DNA of 64,000 nt from Pedosphaera parvula Ellin514. GTDB lineage: Bacteria; Verrucomicrobiota; Verrucomicrobiia; Limisphaerales; Pedosphaeraceae. Where the stretch lies: NCBI RefSeq assembly GCF_000172555.1, contig NZ_ABOX02000029.1:1-64000 (forward strand), given 5' to 3'. Shown one piece after another: positions 43,050 to 53,602 of the stretch. The notes beneath the pieces are model-generated. The model was not told where the DNA came from. It was given only the letters and a program-made list of their open reading frames with translations, and ran no database searches. The translations under genes were made by a program, and so were the position numbers. Within the stretch, counting starts at the first letter, position 1, and the number at the start of each line of letters is the position of its first letter.

Positions 43050-45988
43050 ATGCGGATACTAAATTTTCTTTTGCTTTTGACGCTCTGTTTTTCCGTCACA
43101 TTGGGCGCGTTGGCCGAAGGGCTGCAACCGGTCGATCTCAAAGCATTTGTCGGAGCGTCGCCATTTCAAAACATCAACGCCGATTATTTGCTTCCGCGCG
43201 GCCGGCAGGTAATTGATGGAACTCCCTTCCAGATAGACGGTGTGATCTTTGTGAAAGGCGGCAAGGCCGCGAGTGCTTCAACCAACTCTCGCGTCATCCC
43301 AGTGGGTAGGAGCTTCGAGAAGCTGCATCTGCTTGTTTCCGGCCAAACCAAATCGCCGGAAGGAACCGCAGTCGGTAAAATCCATCTGCTTTATACTGAC
43401 GGTACCGAGGCCGATGTGGAATTGCGCTTTGGTGATCATATCCGTAATTGGTATGGCCCCTGGCACAAGGCTGAACCTCCCCTGGGTGACTCCAACTCGC
43501 GTGTCTCCTGGATTGCCCAATTTTCTGCCGCTGCCACCACCGACGATTACCTCCGCCTCTTCCACGTCATCTTGAACAATCCCTCTCCGGACAAGGAGGT
43601 CCGTTCGTTCACTCTAAAGTCCACCGGAAAACCCACTTCGCTTATGTTCATTGCCATCAGCGTTGGTCCGGCAAAGGTGGAACCGCTTCTCGATACAATT
43701 CACCTTCCGAAAAATCCTTTCCCCGACTTGCGCCCCCGCAATGGGGACCTGGTTCGCGGAGAAGGTATGGTTAAAAGCCGGGATGGTTCGCCAATCGCCG
43801 GGGCTCATGTAGTCGTTTCCGGAGTGCGTCAGTTCGAGGAGGGTTATTCCGAATCCTCCATGGATGCTCCAGCCGTCAGCCAGGAGTCAACGACTGATTC
43901 GGGCGGAAAATTTGTCCTGCCACCCCTTCCCGATAACCGGTTCTACCGTTTATTTATATCTGCCGATGGTTTTGCTTCCACAACGTACGGCGGAATGGAT
44001 CCCAAATCCGATCCCATCGAGATTCGGTTGAACGCTTCAACCAATGCCGCCGCCACATCAAAATTCATGGCGAGCGCGAAAGTCGTGGACATGGATGGCA
44101 AGCCCATTTCGTTCGCCATTGTCGAACCCGACGGTGTTGGTGACGGCAATGGGTCTTATTGGGGAAGTGGTGAAGGCTTCCCGGAGCAGCTCATGACTGA
44201 CAAAAATGGAGAAGTAGTTTTGTCCCGCAAAGATCACTTTGAGAAAGTCCGAATCACAGTACATGCACCCAACCTGGCACCTGCCAAAGTGTGGCTGGAT
44301 GCAACGAATCAAATGACCACTGTCGAAATGGGTGTGGGTGGAATTATCGCGGGCCGGGTCGTCAAGGATGGTCAACCACTCGCAGGTATCCGCATAGGCG
44401 TAACCGGATCCGATCGAAACTCCATGCATGATGTCGGAAATTATTACACCAAAACAGATTCCAACGGGGTATTCAACCTGACGCATCTTCCGCCCAATAC
44501 AAAATGGTGGCTATCCGGCACCATGTCCTCACTCAAAACCAATGGAGCCATACAGCCAACGATGGTCGAATCAGGATCTCACGGTGCTTCAAATAACGTC
44601 GGTGATATGCAAGTCATAAAAGGCCTCACGTTATCGGGAACTGTTAAGACATTGCACGGCGAACCGTTGCCCAAATCGGTAGCTATTCAACTGGGTTATG
44701 ATCTCTTCGCAGATTACCAATCCGCCAAGGTTGATTCCGACGGTCGTTTCAGATTCGATGGCCTGCATAAAGGAGAGGCAGACATATCCCTCTCGACTCA
44801 AGGGTGGCGATTTGGCGGCAACATGCGCAGCGAGGATTTTTGGAATCCCTGGCGGCTGGTTGGATTGATAGAAAATGACAAGAACGATCTGCTGCTCGTA
44901 ATTGAAAAGGGGAATATCGATTACAATTCGAATTCATCGAACAATGGTCAAATTCCTTCCACGGATATGCCTCAGAATCGTCCTATTGCGGGAGCCGAAC
45001 CCTCAGCGGGACCACCAGCTATTATTCTCGCCGGAAAGGTTGTGGATGACAAAACCGGCCTGGCGTTACCAGTGGTAAGAATCACCCCGGGCCGCAAGCC
45101 GCCCATTGTGTCCACCGGCACGCCGGCTCCCAAACCTCTCCTGGAGCAGGTATTGGAACCGTTAAAGACTAAAACCATTCCCTGGAATGAAAGGCCTTAC
45201 TGGCAATTCAACCGCAAGGGGTCCTTTACCAACAGTAATTTCGCGGTCGAATTCTTTCCATTGACCAGCAGTCCGATCCTTAGGGTGGAAGCGGATGGTT
45301 ATGAGCCCATTGAAACGGAACCCGTCACGGTAACAACCTCGAACCTGGTAATCCGCTCAAACCGGGCACGGGTCCCAATGGCATTGTGCTTCTTCCGGAC
45401 GGCAAACCAGCATCCGGCGCCACCATTCTTTATGCAGTGCTCCAGGAACAATTTGGTCTGAATGGCACTTCCGTCAGTTCGTATGGCGGAAAGGAAGGGT
45501 TTTTGACCACGAAAGCAGATGGCAAGTTCTCATTCCCCCGACTTTCAAAAGGCCTGAAGCTTTTTGTCGCTCATCCTTCCGGCTATGTCGAGGAATCGGT
45601 TGAGCGCGGTGGAGACAACTTGAAATTGCGCCTGAAGCCTTGGGCCACCCTGACTGGCACCCTGGTTTATAGCAATGGCACTGCTGCAGCTAATGTGCCG
45701 CTCGATCTTGCGATTGATTATAATTGGCAACGTGGCGATCCGATCATGCATATCCAGGGAAAAATTGTCACCGATGCGCAAGGCAACTTTTTATTCACCA
45801 ATGTGCCCCCACGTCATATCCAGGTGAATAGAATGCAGACGTCCGGCTTTGGCGGTGGATATAGTTCGATACAGCAGACGTGGTTGGACGTTTCACCGGG
45901 AGTTACGAACGAACTTGGCAAGGTTACCTATGACACGCCTCCACCAGCGCCAATGATTGATCAAATAAAACAGAAGCTTGGGTTGTAA
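43050..45988 (+). pseudogene. Secreted carboxypeptidase-regulatory-like protein, paralog A (frameshifted)
   Basis: Read with one correction it is a 980-residue exported protein, near-paralog of the next gene. A signal peptide (about 1-23) precedes DLKAFVGASPFQNINADYLLPRGRQ; several carboxypeptidase-regulatory-like segments (VVDMDGKPISFAIVEPDG, GKVVDDKTGLALPVVRITPG) follow. At 45356/45357 one base is missing relative to the paralog (cgc-tcaaac here, cgcctcaaac there), so the frame ends early at 45461. Adding the base restores LVIRLKPGTGPNGIVLLPDGKP and carries on to the real end at 45988. The ATG at 43050 has the strong GGGAGG ribosome-binding site. It may be inactivated or misread. Confidence 0.85.
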
Positions 45989-46022
45989 CAGGCATCAGCT
46001 TTAACGAAAAGAAAGGAAATGC

Positions 46023-48974
46023 ATGAAAGGCATAAAATGGCTTTGGGTTCTTACCATTGTATCCTGGCTGGCGCTGTCTCTGCGTGCCGAGTCCATCCAA
46101 ACTCTCGACCTGAAAACGCACGTTGGCCCTTCGCCATTCGATTTCCAGAATGCCGAATGGCTGCTTCCTCGTGGCCAACAAGTCCTGGATGGCGTTCCTT
46201 TTCAAATAGACGGAGCTATTCTGCTATACGCCACTAACTCCTACCAGAAGACACATCCCGGCCGCACGAACGTCAATGACATTGCAGTCGGACGGAAGTT
46301 TGAAAAGCTTCATCTCCTCACTGCAGCGGACACCACCGGAACAAAGCAGGGAGCTTCTGCCGGAACAATCCAACTCGTTTATGCCGACGGTTCGACCAAC
46401 TTCCTGGAGGTTCGCTTTGGTGATCAGGTGCGTAGCTGGTATGGTCCCCGTCATAAGGCCGACGCTGCTTTAAAAGATAAAGACGCACACATAGCCTGGC
46501 AGGCTGACCATGCAGCGCCCTCAAAGTTCGATCAGTACCTCCGCCTGTTCCATGTGGTGCTTTCCAACCCTTCACCAGACAAGGAAGTCCGCGCGCTCTC
46601 GCTACTTTCCACCAAACACAACGCCGGGCTCATTATTATTGCCATGAGTGTCGGTCCCAAGACTGCCGAACCCTTGCCGAACACGATCAACCCTCCCAAA
46701 AATACCTACCCGGATTTGACACCGCGCAAGGGTGACCTCACGAACATTGAAGGCACTGTCAAAACCAAATCAGGCCAGCCCTTGATCGGCGCGTTGGTGC
46801 GAATCGTGGGAGCGCGTGAGTTCGTCACCAGTGATAGTGATGCCTCATCGGATGGCCCGGGTGCCGGTCTTGAAACTATCACGGACGGTGAAGGTCGTTT
46901 TAAACTACCACCCGTTTCAGATAATCGAATTTACCGTCTGATCGCTGCCGCTGATGACTATGACCCGGCTTTTTATAGTGCTGCTGATCCAAAATCAGAC
47001 CCTGTTGAAATCAGGCTCGTTCCAGCGACCAACAAAAAGCCGCCTGGCAAATACGCATTGCGCGGCAAGGTGGTTGGTGATGACGGCAAAGCTCTGTCCT
47101 ATGCTTTGGTGGAGCCTGACGGTGTAGGCTACGAGGGCGGGACAAGTTGGGGTGGTTCTCATAATTTTCCCGATCAGGTGCTGAGCGATAAGGATGGCGA
47201 GTTCGTCCTTTCACGAGATGAGCCGTTCAGCCGGTTGCAGTTGAACATCCATTATCCCGGACTTGCGCCCGCCAAACTCTGGCTGAACTACACCAATGTC
47301 ACGCAAAACGTGGAAATGGGCGTCGGCGCCAGCGTCCATGGTCGTGTATTGAAGGATGGCAAACCACTGGCCGGCATCCGCGTCGGCGTGGCAGGCTCGG
47401 AGCGCAATTCCGAAGTCTTTGCCGGTCACTTTACAGCGACCACCGGACCGGATGGTGTTTTTAATTTCGCTCACCTGCCTCCGCAGACGACTTGGTGGCT
47501 ATATGGCGTCATGTCCTCGCTTAAAAACCAGGGCGCTCTTGCTCCAACCATGGTTCAATCAGGGTCACATGGCGATTCAAAAGATCTCGGCGACCTGCCA
47601 GCAGGTCGAGGACTTCGCCTCGCGGGCACAGTGCAAACCCGTCTTGGAGAACCTCTGCCGAAGGGGATGAAAGTGCGCATCGGCTATGACAAAGCCTGGG
47701 ATTCTCAGGAGGTGAACGTCGATGGCGAGGGTCGCTTCGTCTTTGAAGGTCTGTCAAAAGCGGAGGTGAATTTGTCCATTGAGTCCGGGGGCTGGCGCCT
47801 CGCCAGCAAGAATCGCAGCATGGATATTTGGAATTCGTGGCGTCTCACCGGCCTCATGGAAAAGGACAAGGACGACCTGCTGCTCATTATCGAAAAAGGG
47901 CAGCCGAATTATAATTCCGGCAACTCAGGGAACGGTCAACTCCCGGCACAAGACTGGCCGCAAAGTCGTCCCATCTCCGGTGCAGAACCCTATGCAGGAC
48001 CACCACCCATCCTCCTCGTCGGACAAGTCGTTGATGATAAGACCGGAAAGATAATTCCAGTCAGCAAGATTACGCCTGGCCGCAAGCCACCAAGCACGAC
48101 TGCCACTCCAGCCCCAAAGCCCGTGTTGCAGCAGATGCTTGAGCCCTTAAAGAAGAAAAATATTCCGTGGAACGAGGTGCCTTTCTGGGATTACTCACAC
48201 GCAGAAACTATCTCCAATGGAAATTTCTTTGTGGAGTTCATTCCACTCACCAGCACGCCCATGCTGCGCGTCGAAGCTGCGGGTTATGAACCAGCAGAGA
48301 CGGACCCCATCGCCATGACCACTTCCAATCTGGTCATCCGCCTCAAACGCGGAGCCGGGCCAAATGGCGTCGTGGTCCTGCAGGATGGCAAGCCTGCGGA
48401 AGGAGCTTCTGTGGTTTATGGCGTGTTGCGCGAACAGTTTTCGCTCTCGGGGACAAAACTTAACTCTCACGGCAATCGCGATGCAGGGCAAACCACTGGA
48501 AAAGATGGAAAATTTTCCTTTGCCGCGCGTTCTCAAGGAATGACCATCTTTGTTGCTCACCCTGCAGGTTGGGCGGAGGAATCGGTGGAACGTGGAGGCG
48601 ATAATCTCAAGCTTCGCCTTAAACCGTGGGCAGCCGTTTCAGGCACTTTGGTAAATAGCAACGGCACGCCGGTCGCGAACATACCTCTTTCAGTGAACAT
48701 GCCCTTCATGTGGGAACAGGGAATTCCATTTGTAAACCTGCAGGGACGCATCACCACTGATGCACAGGGACGTTTTACCTTTACCAACGTCCCTCCACGA
48801 AGACTGGACCTGAATAGGTTGGCTCCCATGGGATCGGGTGGAAATTATAGTTATCAATTGCAAACTTGGTTCGTAGCAGAAGCTGGAATCACCAATGATC
48901 TCGGAAAAGTCACCCTCGATTCACCACCGCCCGCGCCCATGCTGGATAGAGTCAAACAAAAGCTGGGACTTTAG
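46023..48974 (+). CDS. Secreted carboxypeptidase-regulatory-like protein, paralog B
   Basis: A 983-residue exported protein with a signal peptide (about 1-22, ending LRA|ES). It has an N-terminal DLKTHVGPSPFDFQNAEWLL domain, a FEKLHLLTAAD region and several beta-sandwich repeats of the carboxypeptidase-regulatory type (EGTVKTKSGQPLIGALVRIVG, GKVVGDDGKALSYALVEPDG, GQVVDDKTGKIIPVSKITPG). The C-terminus ends PPPAPMLDRVKQKLGL, shared with paralog A. No active site is visible, so it is probably a cell-surface or periplasmic structural protein. The ATG at 46023 follows AAAGGAA, 34 bp after paralog A, consistent with an operon. Confidence 0.85.
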   Translation: MKGIKWLWVLTIVSWLALSLRAESIQTLDLKTHVGPSPFDFQNAEWLLPRGQQVLDGVPFQIDGAILLYATNSYQKTHPGRTNVNDIAVGRKFEKLHLLTAADTTGTKQGASAGTIQLVYADGSTNFLEVRFGDQVRSWYGPRHKADAALKDKDAHIAWQADHAAPSKFDQYLRLFHVVLSNPSPDKEVRALSLLSTKHNAGLIIIAMSVGPKTAEPLPNTINPPKNTYPDLTPRKGDLTNIEGTVKTKSGQPLIGALVRIVGAREFVTSDSDASSDGPGAGLETITDGEGRFKLPPVSDNRIYRLIAAADDYDPAFYSAADPKSDPVEIRLVPATNKKPPGKYALRGKVVGDDGKALSYALVEPDGVGYEGGTSWGGSHNFPDQVLSDKDGEFVLSRDEPFSRLQLNIHYPGLAPAKLWLNYTNVTQNVEMGVGASVHGRVLKDGKPLAGIRVGVAGSERNSEVFAGHFTATTGPDGVFNFAHLPPQTTWWLYGVMSSLKNQGALAPTMVQSGSHGDSKDLGDLPAGRGLRLAGTVQTRLGEPLPKGMKVRIGYDKAWDSQEVNVDGEGRFVFEGLSKAEVNLSIESGGWRLASKNRSMDIWNSWRLTGLMEKDKDDLLLIIEKGQPNYNSGNSGNGQLPAQDWPQSRPISGAEPYAGPPPILLVGQVVDDKTGKIIPVSKITPGRKPPSTTATPAPKPVLQQMLEPLKKKNIPWNEVPFWDYSHAETISNGNFFVEFIPLTSTPMLRVEAAGYEPAETDPIAMTTSNLVIRLKRGAGPNGVVVLQDGKPAEGASVVYGVLREQFSLSGTKLNSHGNRDAGQTTGKDGKFSFAARSQGMTIFVAHPAGWAEESVERGGDNLKLRLKPWAAVSGTLVNSNGTPVANIPLSVNMPFMWEQGIPFVNLQGRITTDAQGRFTFTNVPPRRLDLNRLAPMGSGGNYSYQLQTWFVAEAGITNDLGKVTLDSPPPAPMLDRVKQKLGL

Positions 48975-48990
48975 AGAGAACATCGCTGGC

Positions 48991-49734
48991 TTAATCGACT
49001 GCTTGCGACAACAACCCGCGGGCGCTGGCCTCATACGCTTTGGCCTTCAGCTTTTCCACCTGCTTCTGGTCCACAACCTCCCGACGTGGTGACGTGCTCC
49101 AGGCCTGCGACTCAACCGGCTCAGGACTGAAAACGGTCCAGCTGCCGGTAAGCACGTCGACCACCGCCATTTTCACACGAATGCGCATGTGTTGTTTTTC
49201 GTCTGGTATCACCCAGTTCACCACCGGCACCCAGGAGATGGTCTTGGTGGCGGCGCCTTCACTTGCTGATTCCAAAATGCCCCAATAGCAAACCACGTGG
49301 TCCGCCCCGGCTTTGGCCGCAGCCAGGCGCAATACTTTGGAATAACTTTCCCCTGTCTGCGTGGCCACTCCGGTAAATGGAACCACTCTAAAACTCTTTT
49401 CCAAATCCGAAATCATCGGTCCGTCCGGATACTGCGCACCGGATTGGACCAATAGAATTGAATTCCCTCTGGTCAAAGCAACGCGTTGGGCCCGGGCACT
49501 GGCTCTCACGATCTCTTCCTCTGAAATCGATTGGTTTGGCTCGATGCCCAACACGTCAAATTCGCTGAGCTCCCTGGTTTGAGGATGTGGAGGAAAGCAG
49601 TTCCTCGCATTCACAGGGCTGGGAGCATAGGCAGTATCAGAAATGGATCGGGTGGTGCTACAACTTGATACCAACGCCATGACCACAGCTGCAGAGCAAA
49701 TCCATTTTACCTTCGTCATCTTTTCGTTGTTCAT
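48991..49734 (-). CDS. Putative lipoprotein, last gene of the sigma operon
   Basis: A 247-residue exported protein with a lipobox: MNNEKMTKVKWICSAAVVMALVSS then C, giving LVSSC at about residues 21-25. The mature part is soluble, with LLVQSGAQYPDGPM and a later HMRIRVKMAVVDVLTGSWTVFSPEPVE block; I recognise no family. The ATG at 49734 lies 9 bp after the stop of the VIT/VWA gene. It may be part of the same cell-surface complex; that is a positional inference. Confidence 0.75.
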   Translation of the reverse strand: MNNEKMTKVKWICSAAVVMALVSSCSTTRSISDTAYAPSPVNARNCFPPHPQTRELSEFDVLGIEPNQSISEEEIVRASARAQRVALTRGNSILLVQSGAQYPDGPMISDLEKSFRVVPFTGVATQTGESYSKVLRLAAAKAGADHVVCYWGILESASEGAATKTISWVPVVNWVIPDEKQHMRIRVKMAVVDVLTGSWTVFSPEPVESQAWSTSPRREVVDQKQVEKLKAKAYEASARGLLSQAVD

Positions 49735-49743
49735 TTGGGTTCC

Positions 49744-51915
49744 TTATTTTTCTGGCACGGTTGTTTCGTATTTTACACCTTCTGGTACTGGGACGGCGAC
49801 TGGCACGGTTGTGCCTACGTTTCCGGCAGTTTTCTGACTGGAATCGACAGCAAGGAATGCTGTGAAGGCCGAGATCAAACCGTAATCCAATGCCACCTGT
49901 TTTATTTCTCCCTGAAGATCACTATTGGCCTGGTAAGTGGTTCTATCGGCCAGTTCGGCGATTTTGGCTCTGGCCCAAACACTGGGTAACGCATTGCCTG
50001 CGCTGTCCTCGAGGGTAACTGGGAAATTAAGCTCGATGGGCTGCACGCCCGCCTTGCCAGTCACGCGAATGTTGGCGGTATTGGCACCGCTGAATCGTCC
50101 CGTCAAGATCACGGGCCGACCGACGAACAAGTCGGGCATTTGTTGCGGATAGACTTCGCTCACTTGGAGATTGCCCCAGTCCACTTTGATGTCGGTCATG
50201 GCGGGATGACTCACCCGCTCGAAGAAGTCGTCCATCACCTTGGCTCCATTGTCGTGCAATCCAAGATGCGCCACGGCTCCCCCGCCCATCTTCGCCAAGT
50301 GATCGAGCAAGTAGCGGTTACACGAGCCTACACCAAAGCTGAAGATGCGCGATGCTCCGATCCGCTCATGAACCGCTGCCAATATCTCAGCTTCGTTGCC
50401 GATAAATCCATCGGTCAAAAAGCAGACGAAGCGCAGCCGTTCCGGGTCATGTGGGAAATCGAGGGCAGCCTTAATGCCTTCGATCATTTCGGTCGGTCCA
50501 TCACTATTCAAGGCCTCAACATACGCCAGTCCTTTGCGGATATTCTCGGGTGTGGCTTCCAGGGGTTTTGCGCCTAACTGTGAGGCGTGTTCAGAGAAAT
50601 TGATGATCTGAAAAGAATCGCCGGGCTGAAGCTGCTTCAACGCGTGGCGTATGGCTGCCTTGGCTTGTGCGATCGGTTCTCCTGACATACTGCCGGAACA
50701 ATCCAGGACAAACACCATCTCCATCGGTGCCCGACCCAATTGTCCCAACTCCTTCGGTGGATAGAGCATCATCGTGAAATAACCGCCGCGTTCGTCACGA
50801 TGCACCATGAAATTGGATTTAATACGCTCGCCTGCGATCCGGTAGCGCAGCACAAAGTCTTTATTTGGGATGCGATCTCCCTCGCTCAGATCCACAGACA
50901 ACTGTTCCGGAGTGGTGCTCGTTTTACTTATTTTATGGGTGACGCAACTGAATTCCTCGATGCTCACTCCCGCATCCACATCCAAATGCAAAGCAATCTC
51001 ATGCCCGCTCCGTTCACTGGGTTTTAGATACTGGACCTCTGTGCTCTGACCAGAAGTGCCGCCCTGATTGCGTGCAACCGCCCCCACGCCATTGGTAATA
51101 TGTGATGGATTGTAGCGCGGCCCAACGACCATCGGGAAAACGAATTCATACCAGCCATCCACATATGCCAGTGTCTGGAAGTAGCGAATGTTTACATCGA
51201 TCTGCTTGCCCGGCTCGATATTGGCGACGGATTGGCGGAAAATATTAGGCCGTTCTTCGGTGAGCAGCGAGGCGACGTAACCCTGGCTCTTGGCCTGCTG
51301 ATAAATTTGCTCCGCTTCCAGCCGCTCGCGAATGACGCCGCGAATGTGCCGGTCGCCAATCGTCATCACAAACTCATTCACTGCGGCATTGTGAGGAAGT
51401 GGAAAGACGTAGACCGCTTCAATTTTTGCATTATAAGGATTTTGAAACTGCTGCTGCACATCCACCGTTCCGATATAGCCGTGAACGGATGCTTTGACAT
51501 CGGTGTGTCGGAGTGGCAGTGGCACTTCTTCCTTTTCGCCTTCCCCTTTCGTCAACAACGCTCCGCTGCCTGGCTCCTTGTTATCGTTCGGAGTCGCTTT
51601 AGCGGAGTTCCGAGCAATGACCCATAGTTCTTCTCCGCCCTCACTTTGCAATTTATCGTAACTGCGACCAGGCAAAGCGGTCGCTTTCATAATATTAATA
51701 GGACCGGGTTCTACCAATTCCGAACTTGTAGGTGGCGTAAGCGGCACTGTATTTTCGACGGGCGAGTCCGGGGCTGACGCAGGCATTGCAACGCCAGCTG
51801 GCAAGCCTGTGACTGCACTTGGCCTCTTTGCACACCCTGACAGACACATTGCAATGGCCAAACCCAAGAATCCCGTCAGCCCGAAAATATTCGTTAACCG
51901 TCTGATTACTCTCAT
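49744..51915 (-). CDS. VIT and VWA domain lipoprotein
   Basis: A 723-residue protein. The lipobox LSGC is near residue 28 (MCLSGCAKRPSA). Residues 130-265 form a vault/inter-alpha-trypsin (VIT) domain (VHGYIGTVDVQQQFQNPYNAKIEAVYVFPLP, VIRERLEAEQIYQQAKSQGY). Residues about 400-580 form a VWA domain with MIDAS motif VFVLDCSGSMSGEP. Such proteins are surface scaffolds in many bacteria. Its start overlaps the cohesin-like gene stop by 4 bases (ATGA), so the genes are coupled. Calcium-dependent adhesion is the likely role; the ligand is unknown. Confidence 0.92.
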   Translation of the reverse strand: MRVIRRLTNIFGLTGFLGLAIAMCLSGCAKRPSAVTGLPAGVAMPASAPDSPVENTVPLTPPTSSELVEPGPINIMKATALPGRSYDKLQSEGGEELWVIARNSAKATPNDNKEPGSGALLTKGEGEKEEVPLPLRHTDVKASVHGYIGTVDVQQQFQNPYNAKIEAVYVFPLPHNAAVNEFVMTIGDRHIRGVIRERLEAEQIYQQAKSQGYVASLLTEERPNIFRQSVANIEPGKQIDVNIRYFQTLAYVDGWYEFVFPMVVGPRYNPSHITNGVGAVARNQGGTSGQSTEVQYLKPSERSGHEIALHLDVDAGVSIEEFSCVTHKISKTSTTPEQLSVDLSEGDRIPNKDFVLRYRIAGERIKSNFMVHRDERGGYFTMMLYPPKELGQLGRAPMEMVFVLDCSGSMSGEPIAQAKAAIRHALKQLQPGDSFQIINFSEHASQLGAKPLEATPENIRKGLAYVEALNSDGPTEMIEGIKAALDFPHDPERLRFVCFLTDGFIGNEAEILAAVHERIGASRIFSFGVGSCNRYLLDHLAKMGGGAVAHLGLHDNGAKVMDDFFERVSHPAMTDIKVDWGNLQVSEVYPQQMPDLFVGRPVILTGRFSGANTANIRVTGKAGVQPIELNFPVTLEDSAGNALPSVWARAKIAELADRTTYQANSDLQGEIKQVALDYGLISAFTAFLAVDSSQKTAGNVGTTVPVAVPVPEGVKYETTVPEK

Positions 51916-52349
51916 TTTTCTTTCCTTTGTTCAAAACTGGTTTCTGCTGAAATCTTTTTGCCCTGACTGTCAGCCGCTGCTTCCAGTTCGACTGAGTAGT
52001 CAGGATCTTTGTCCCCTATGACCTGGACGTGAATCGTTGCGACGCGTGTTTTGCCTTTTGGCAGGTTGCCTTCTGCGTTTGTGCTGAATGCTGCGATGAT
52101 CACGCGCTCCTGTTGCATGGCCTTCGCATCGTAATACGGTGCCTCCTTGAAGGCTTCATGTTCCCCACCCTCCACCCCGACGATTTTTGCATTGCCAGTT
52201 CGCGACTTGAATTCAAGCTGATATGCGGCCAATGACTTGTCCTTGGAATCCAGAAAAATATCGATGGTTTTGAAACGAATCGTGTTCGTGGTTTGGGAAT
52301 GGCCGGTTAACACTTGCAGCAGAAAAAAGAAGGCAAGCAGCGTCCTCAT
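51912..52349 (-). CDS. Secreted cohesin-like protein
   Basis: A 145-residue exported protein with a signal peptide (about 1-18, MRTLLAFFFLLQVLTGHSQ). The mature part is beta-rich: IDIFLDSKDKSLAAYQLEFKS, KIVGVEGGEHEAF, RVIIAAFST and RVATIHVQVIG. This pattern resembles the cohesin fold (jelly-roll) of cellulosome and other scaffold proteins, as I recall it; the match is weak and needs profile evidence. It sits between a dockerin-bearing membrane protein and the VIT/VWA lipoprotein with 4-base overlaps on both sides, so the three are made together. A cohesin-dockerin bond is the obvious hypothesis. Confidence 0.55.
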   Translation of the reverse strand: MRTLLAFFFLLQVLTGHSQTTNTIRFKTIDIFLDSKDKSLAAYQLEFKSRTGNAKIVGVEGGEHEAFKEAPYYDAKAMQQERVIIAAFSTNAEGNLPKGKTRVATIHVQVIGDKDPDYSVELEAAADSQGKKISAETSFEQRKEK

Positions 52350-52813
52350 GAATGGCCGCCTTTCTCGAGGCTGACACAGCGACGGGCGATGACTTCGACA
52401 TCTGCGGCATCGGTGTGCCCGTCGGCATTCAGATCCATTTTGGGAGCTTTTCCACTCTTGAGTTCACGGGCGAGTTGGAAGGCATCGAGAATATCGACGC
52501 GACCGTCATGATTCAAATCTTCGCGCGCATAGTTGCCCATACCAGAGTGGCGTGAATTGAGGAGGATTGTTGTGACAATGCCTGCCAGCACGAAAGCTGC
52601 TGCCATGGCCAGTATTTGGGTTGTTCTATTCCAACCTGCTTTGCGCTTTTTGATCTGGGCAAGGCGTGGCTGGATACTTTTCAGCACCGCTTGGTCCACC
52701 TGAGGCGGGATGAAGATGCTTTCCTTCTGCAACGACCGAAGCGCTTGAGCGAGCTTCGGCGAAGCTTTCAGCTCTCTTTCTTCATTACGCTCGTTATGTT
52801 GCGATTCGTCCAT
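52346..52813 (-). CDS. Membrane protein with extracytoplasmic dockerin-like EF-hand pair
   Basis: A 155-residue protein. Residues 1-62 are charged and cytoplasmic; one helix (ILAMAAAFVLAGIVTTILL, about 68-86) crosses the membrane; the outer part holds two calcium loops, DLNHDGRVDILDAFQLARELK and DLNADGHTDAADVEVIAR, spaced like a type I dockerin. It follows the sigma gene, where an anti-sigma factor is expected, but has no zinc anti-sigma motif. It may be an anti-sigma whose sensor is a dockerin, which would let an extracellular cohesin control the operon. That is inference. ATG at 52813. Confidence 0.75.
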   Translation of the reverse strand: MDESQHNERNEERELKASPKLAQALRSLQKESIFIPPQVDQAVLKSIQPRLAQIKKRKAGWNRTTQILAMAAAFVLAGIVTTILLNSRHSGMGNYAREDLNHDGRVDILDAFQLARELKSGKAPKMDLNADGHTDAADVEVIARRCVSLEKGGHS

Positions 52814-52849
52814 CTTCTATTGATTAAGTGGTTGAGCGGCCTAAAAGGT

Positions 52850-53464
52850 TCATTCCTCGAACATTTTTTTCGTGCGCACATCCTGGCGCAGGGTTTCCAA
52901 GGCGTTGTGCAGTCTGGATTTTACTGTTCCCAAGGGGATTTCCATGGCTTCTGAAATCTCGGCGAGGCTTAGTTCATCCACAAAGCGCAAGAGCAATACT
53001 TCGCGTTGCTCTTCTGGAAGCATCCTGAGAACCCACTGGAGTTGTTCTCCTTCGTCCGTGACATGCGCGGGAATTGCGGATTGCTCCATGCTCTGCTGTT
53101 CCTCTTCATTGGATTGATAGCGTTCGGATTTTCGACGGGAAGCGATGGAGAGATTACGCACCACGGGATAGAAGAAAGTCTGGAGCTTTGCCGTTAGGCG
53201 AAATCCGGGGAACTTTTTGGAAAAATAGAAGAAAGCTTCCTGCAGGATATCCAATGCCAGGTCGCGGCTGCCAGTCCAGCGGTAGGCGAGGTTGACGACC
53301 CAATCCTTGTGACGATGGTACAGGACTTCGAAGGCAGCCTCGTCGCCCTCATTGATATTGGCAATGAGTTCGAGGTCGCTGAGCGCTTCGAGTTGATGCT
53401 TTGTATGCTTCCCCACGTTTGCCTGCACCTGTGGCCATAATGCCTGTATTGCATTTTGGTCCAC
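52850..53464 (-). CDS. ECF-type RNA polymerase sigma factor
   Basis: A 204-residue sigma-70 family protein with region 2 (DEAAFEVLYHRHKDWVVNLAYR, DLALDILQEAFFYFSKKF) and region 4 (LPEEQREVLLLRFVDELSLAEISEAMEIPLGTVKSRLHNALETL), the latter containing the helix-turn-helix. The start is GTG at 53464; there is no ATG in place. It should direct transcription of the four downstream genes in response to a signal at the membrane protein encoded next. The gap to that gene is 36 bp. Confidence 0.93.
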   Translation of the reverse strand: MDQNAIQALWPQVQANVGKHTKHQLEALSDLELIANINEGDEAAFEVLYHRHKDWVVNLAYRWTGSRDLALDILQEAFFYFSKKFPGFRLTAKLQTFFYPVVRNLSIASRRKSERYQSNEEEQQSMEQSAIPAHVTDEGEQLQWVLRMLPEEQREVLLLRFVDELSLAEISEAMEIPLGTVKSRLHNALETLRQDVRTKKMFEE

Positions 53465-53602
53465 AAACTATTAAGTGAACGGGCAGCTCAAAAGGTTCAC
53501 GGAAAATGTAGTTGGGTTAAAATTGTTGAATTTACGGAGAATTAGGGCGTCGAATGCGCCTACCGGGTTTTGGTTTGGGTGCAGAGTTTGAATGCTGAAA
53601 GA

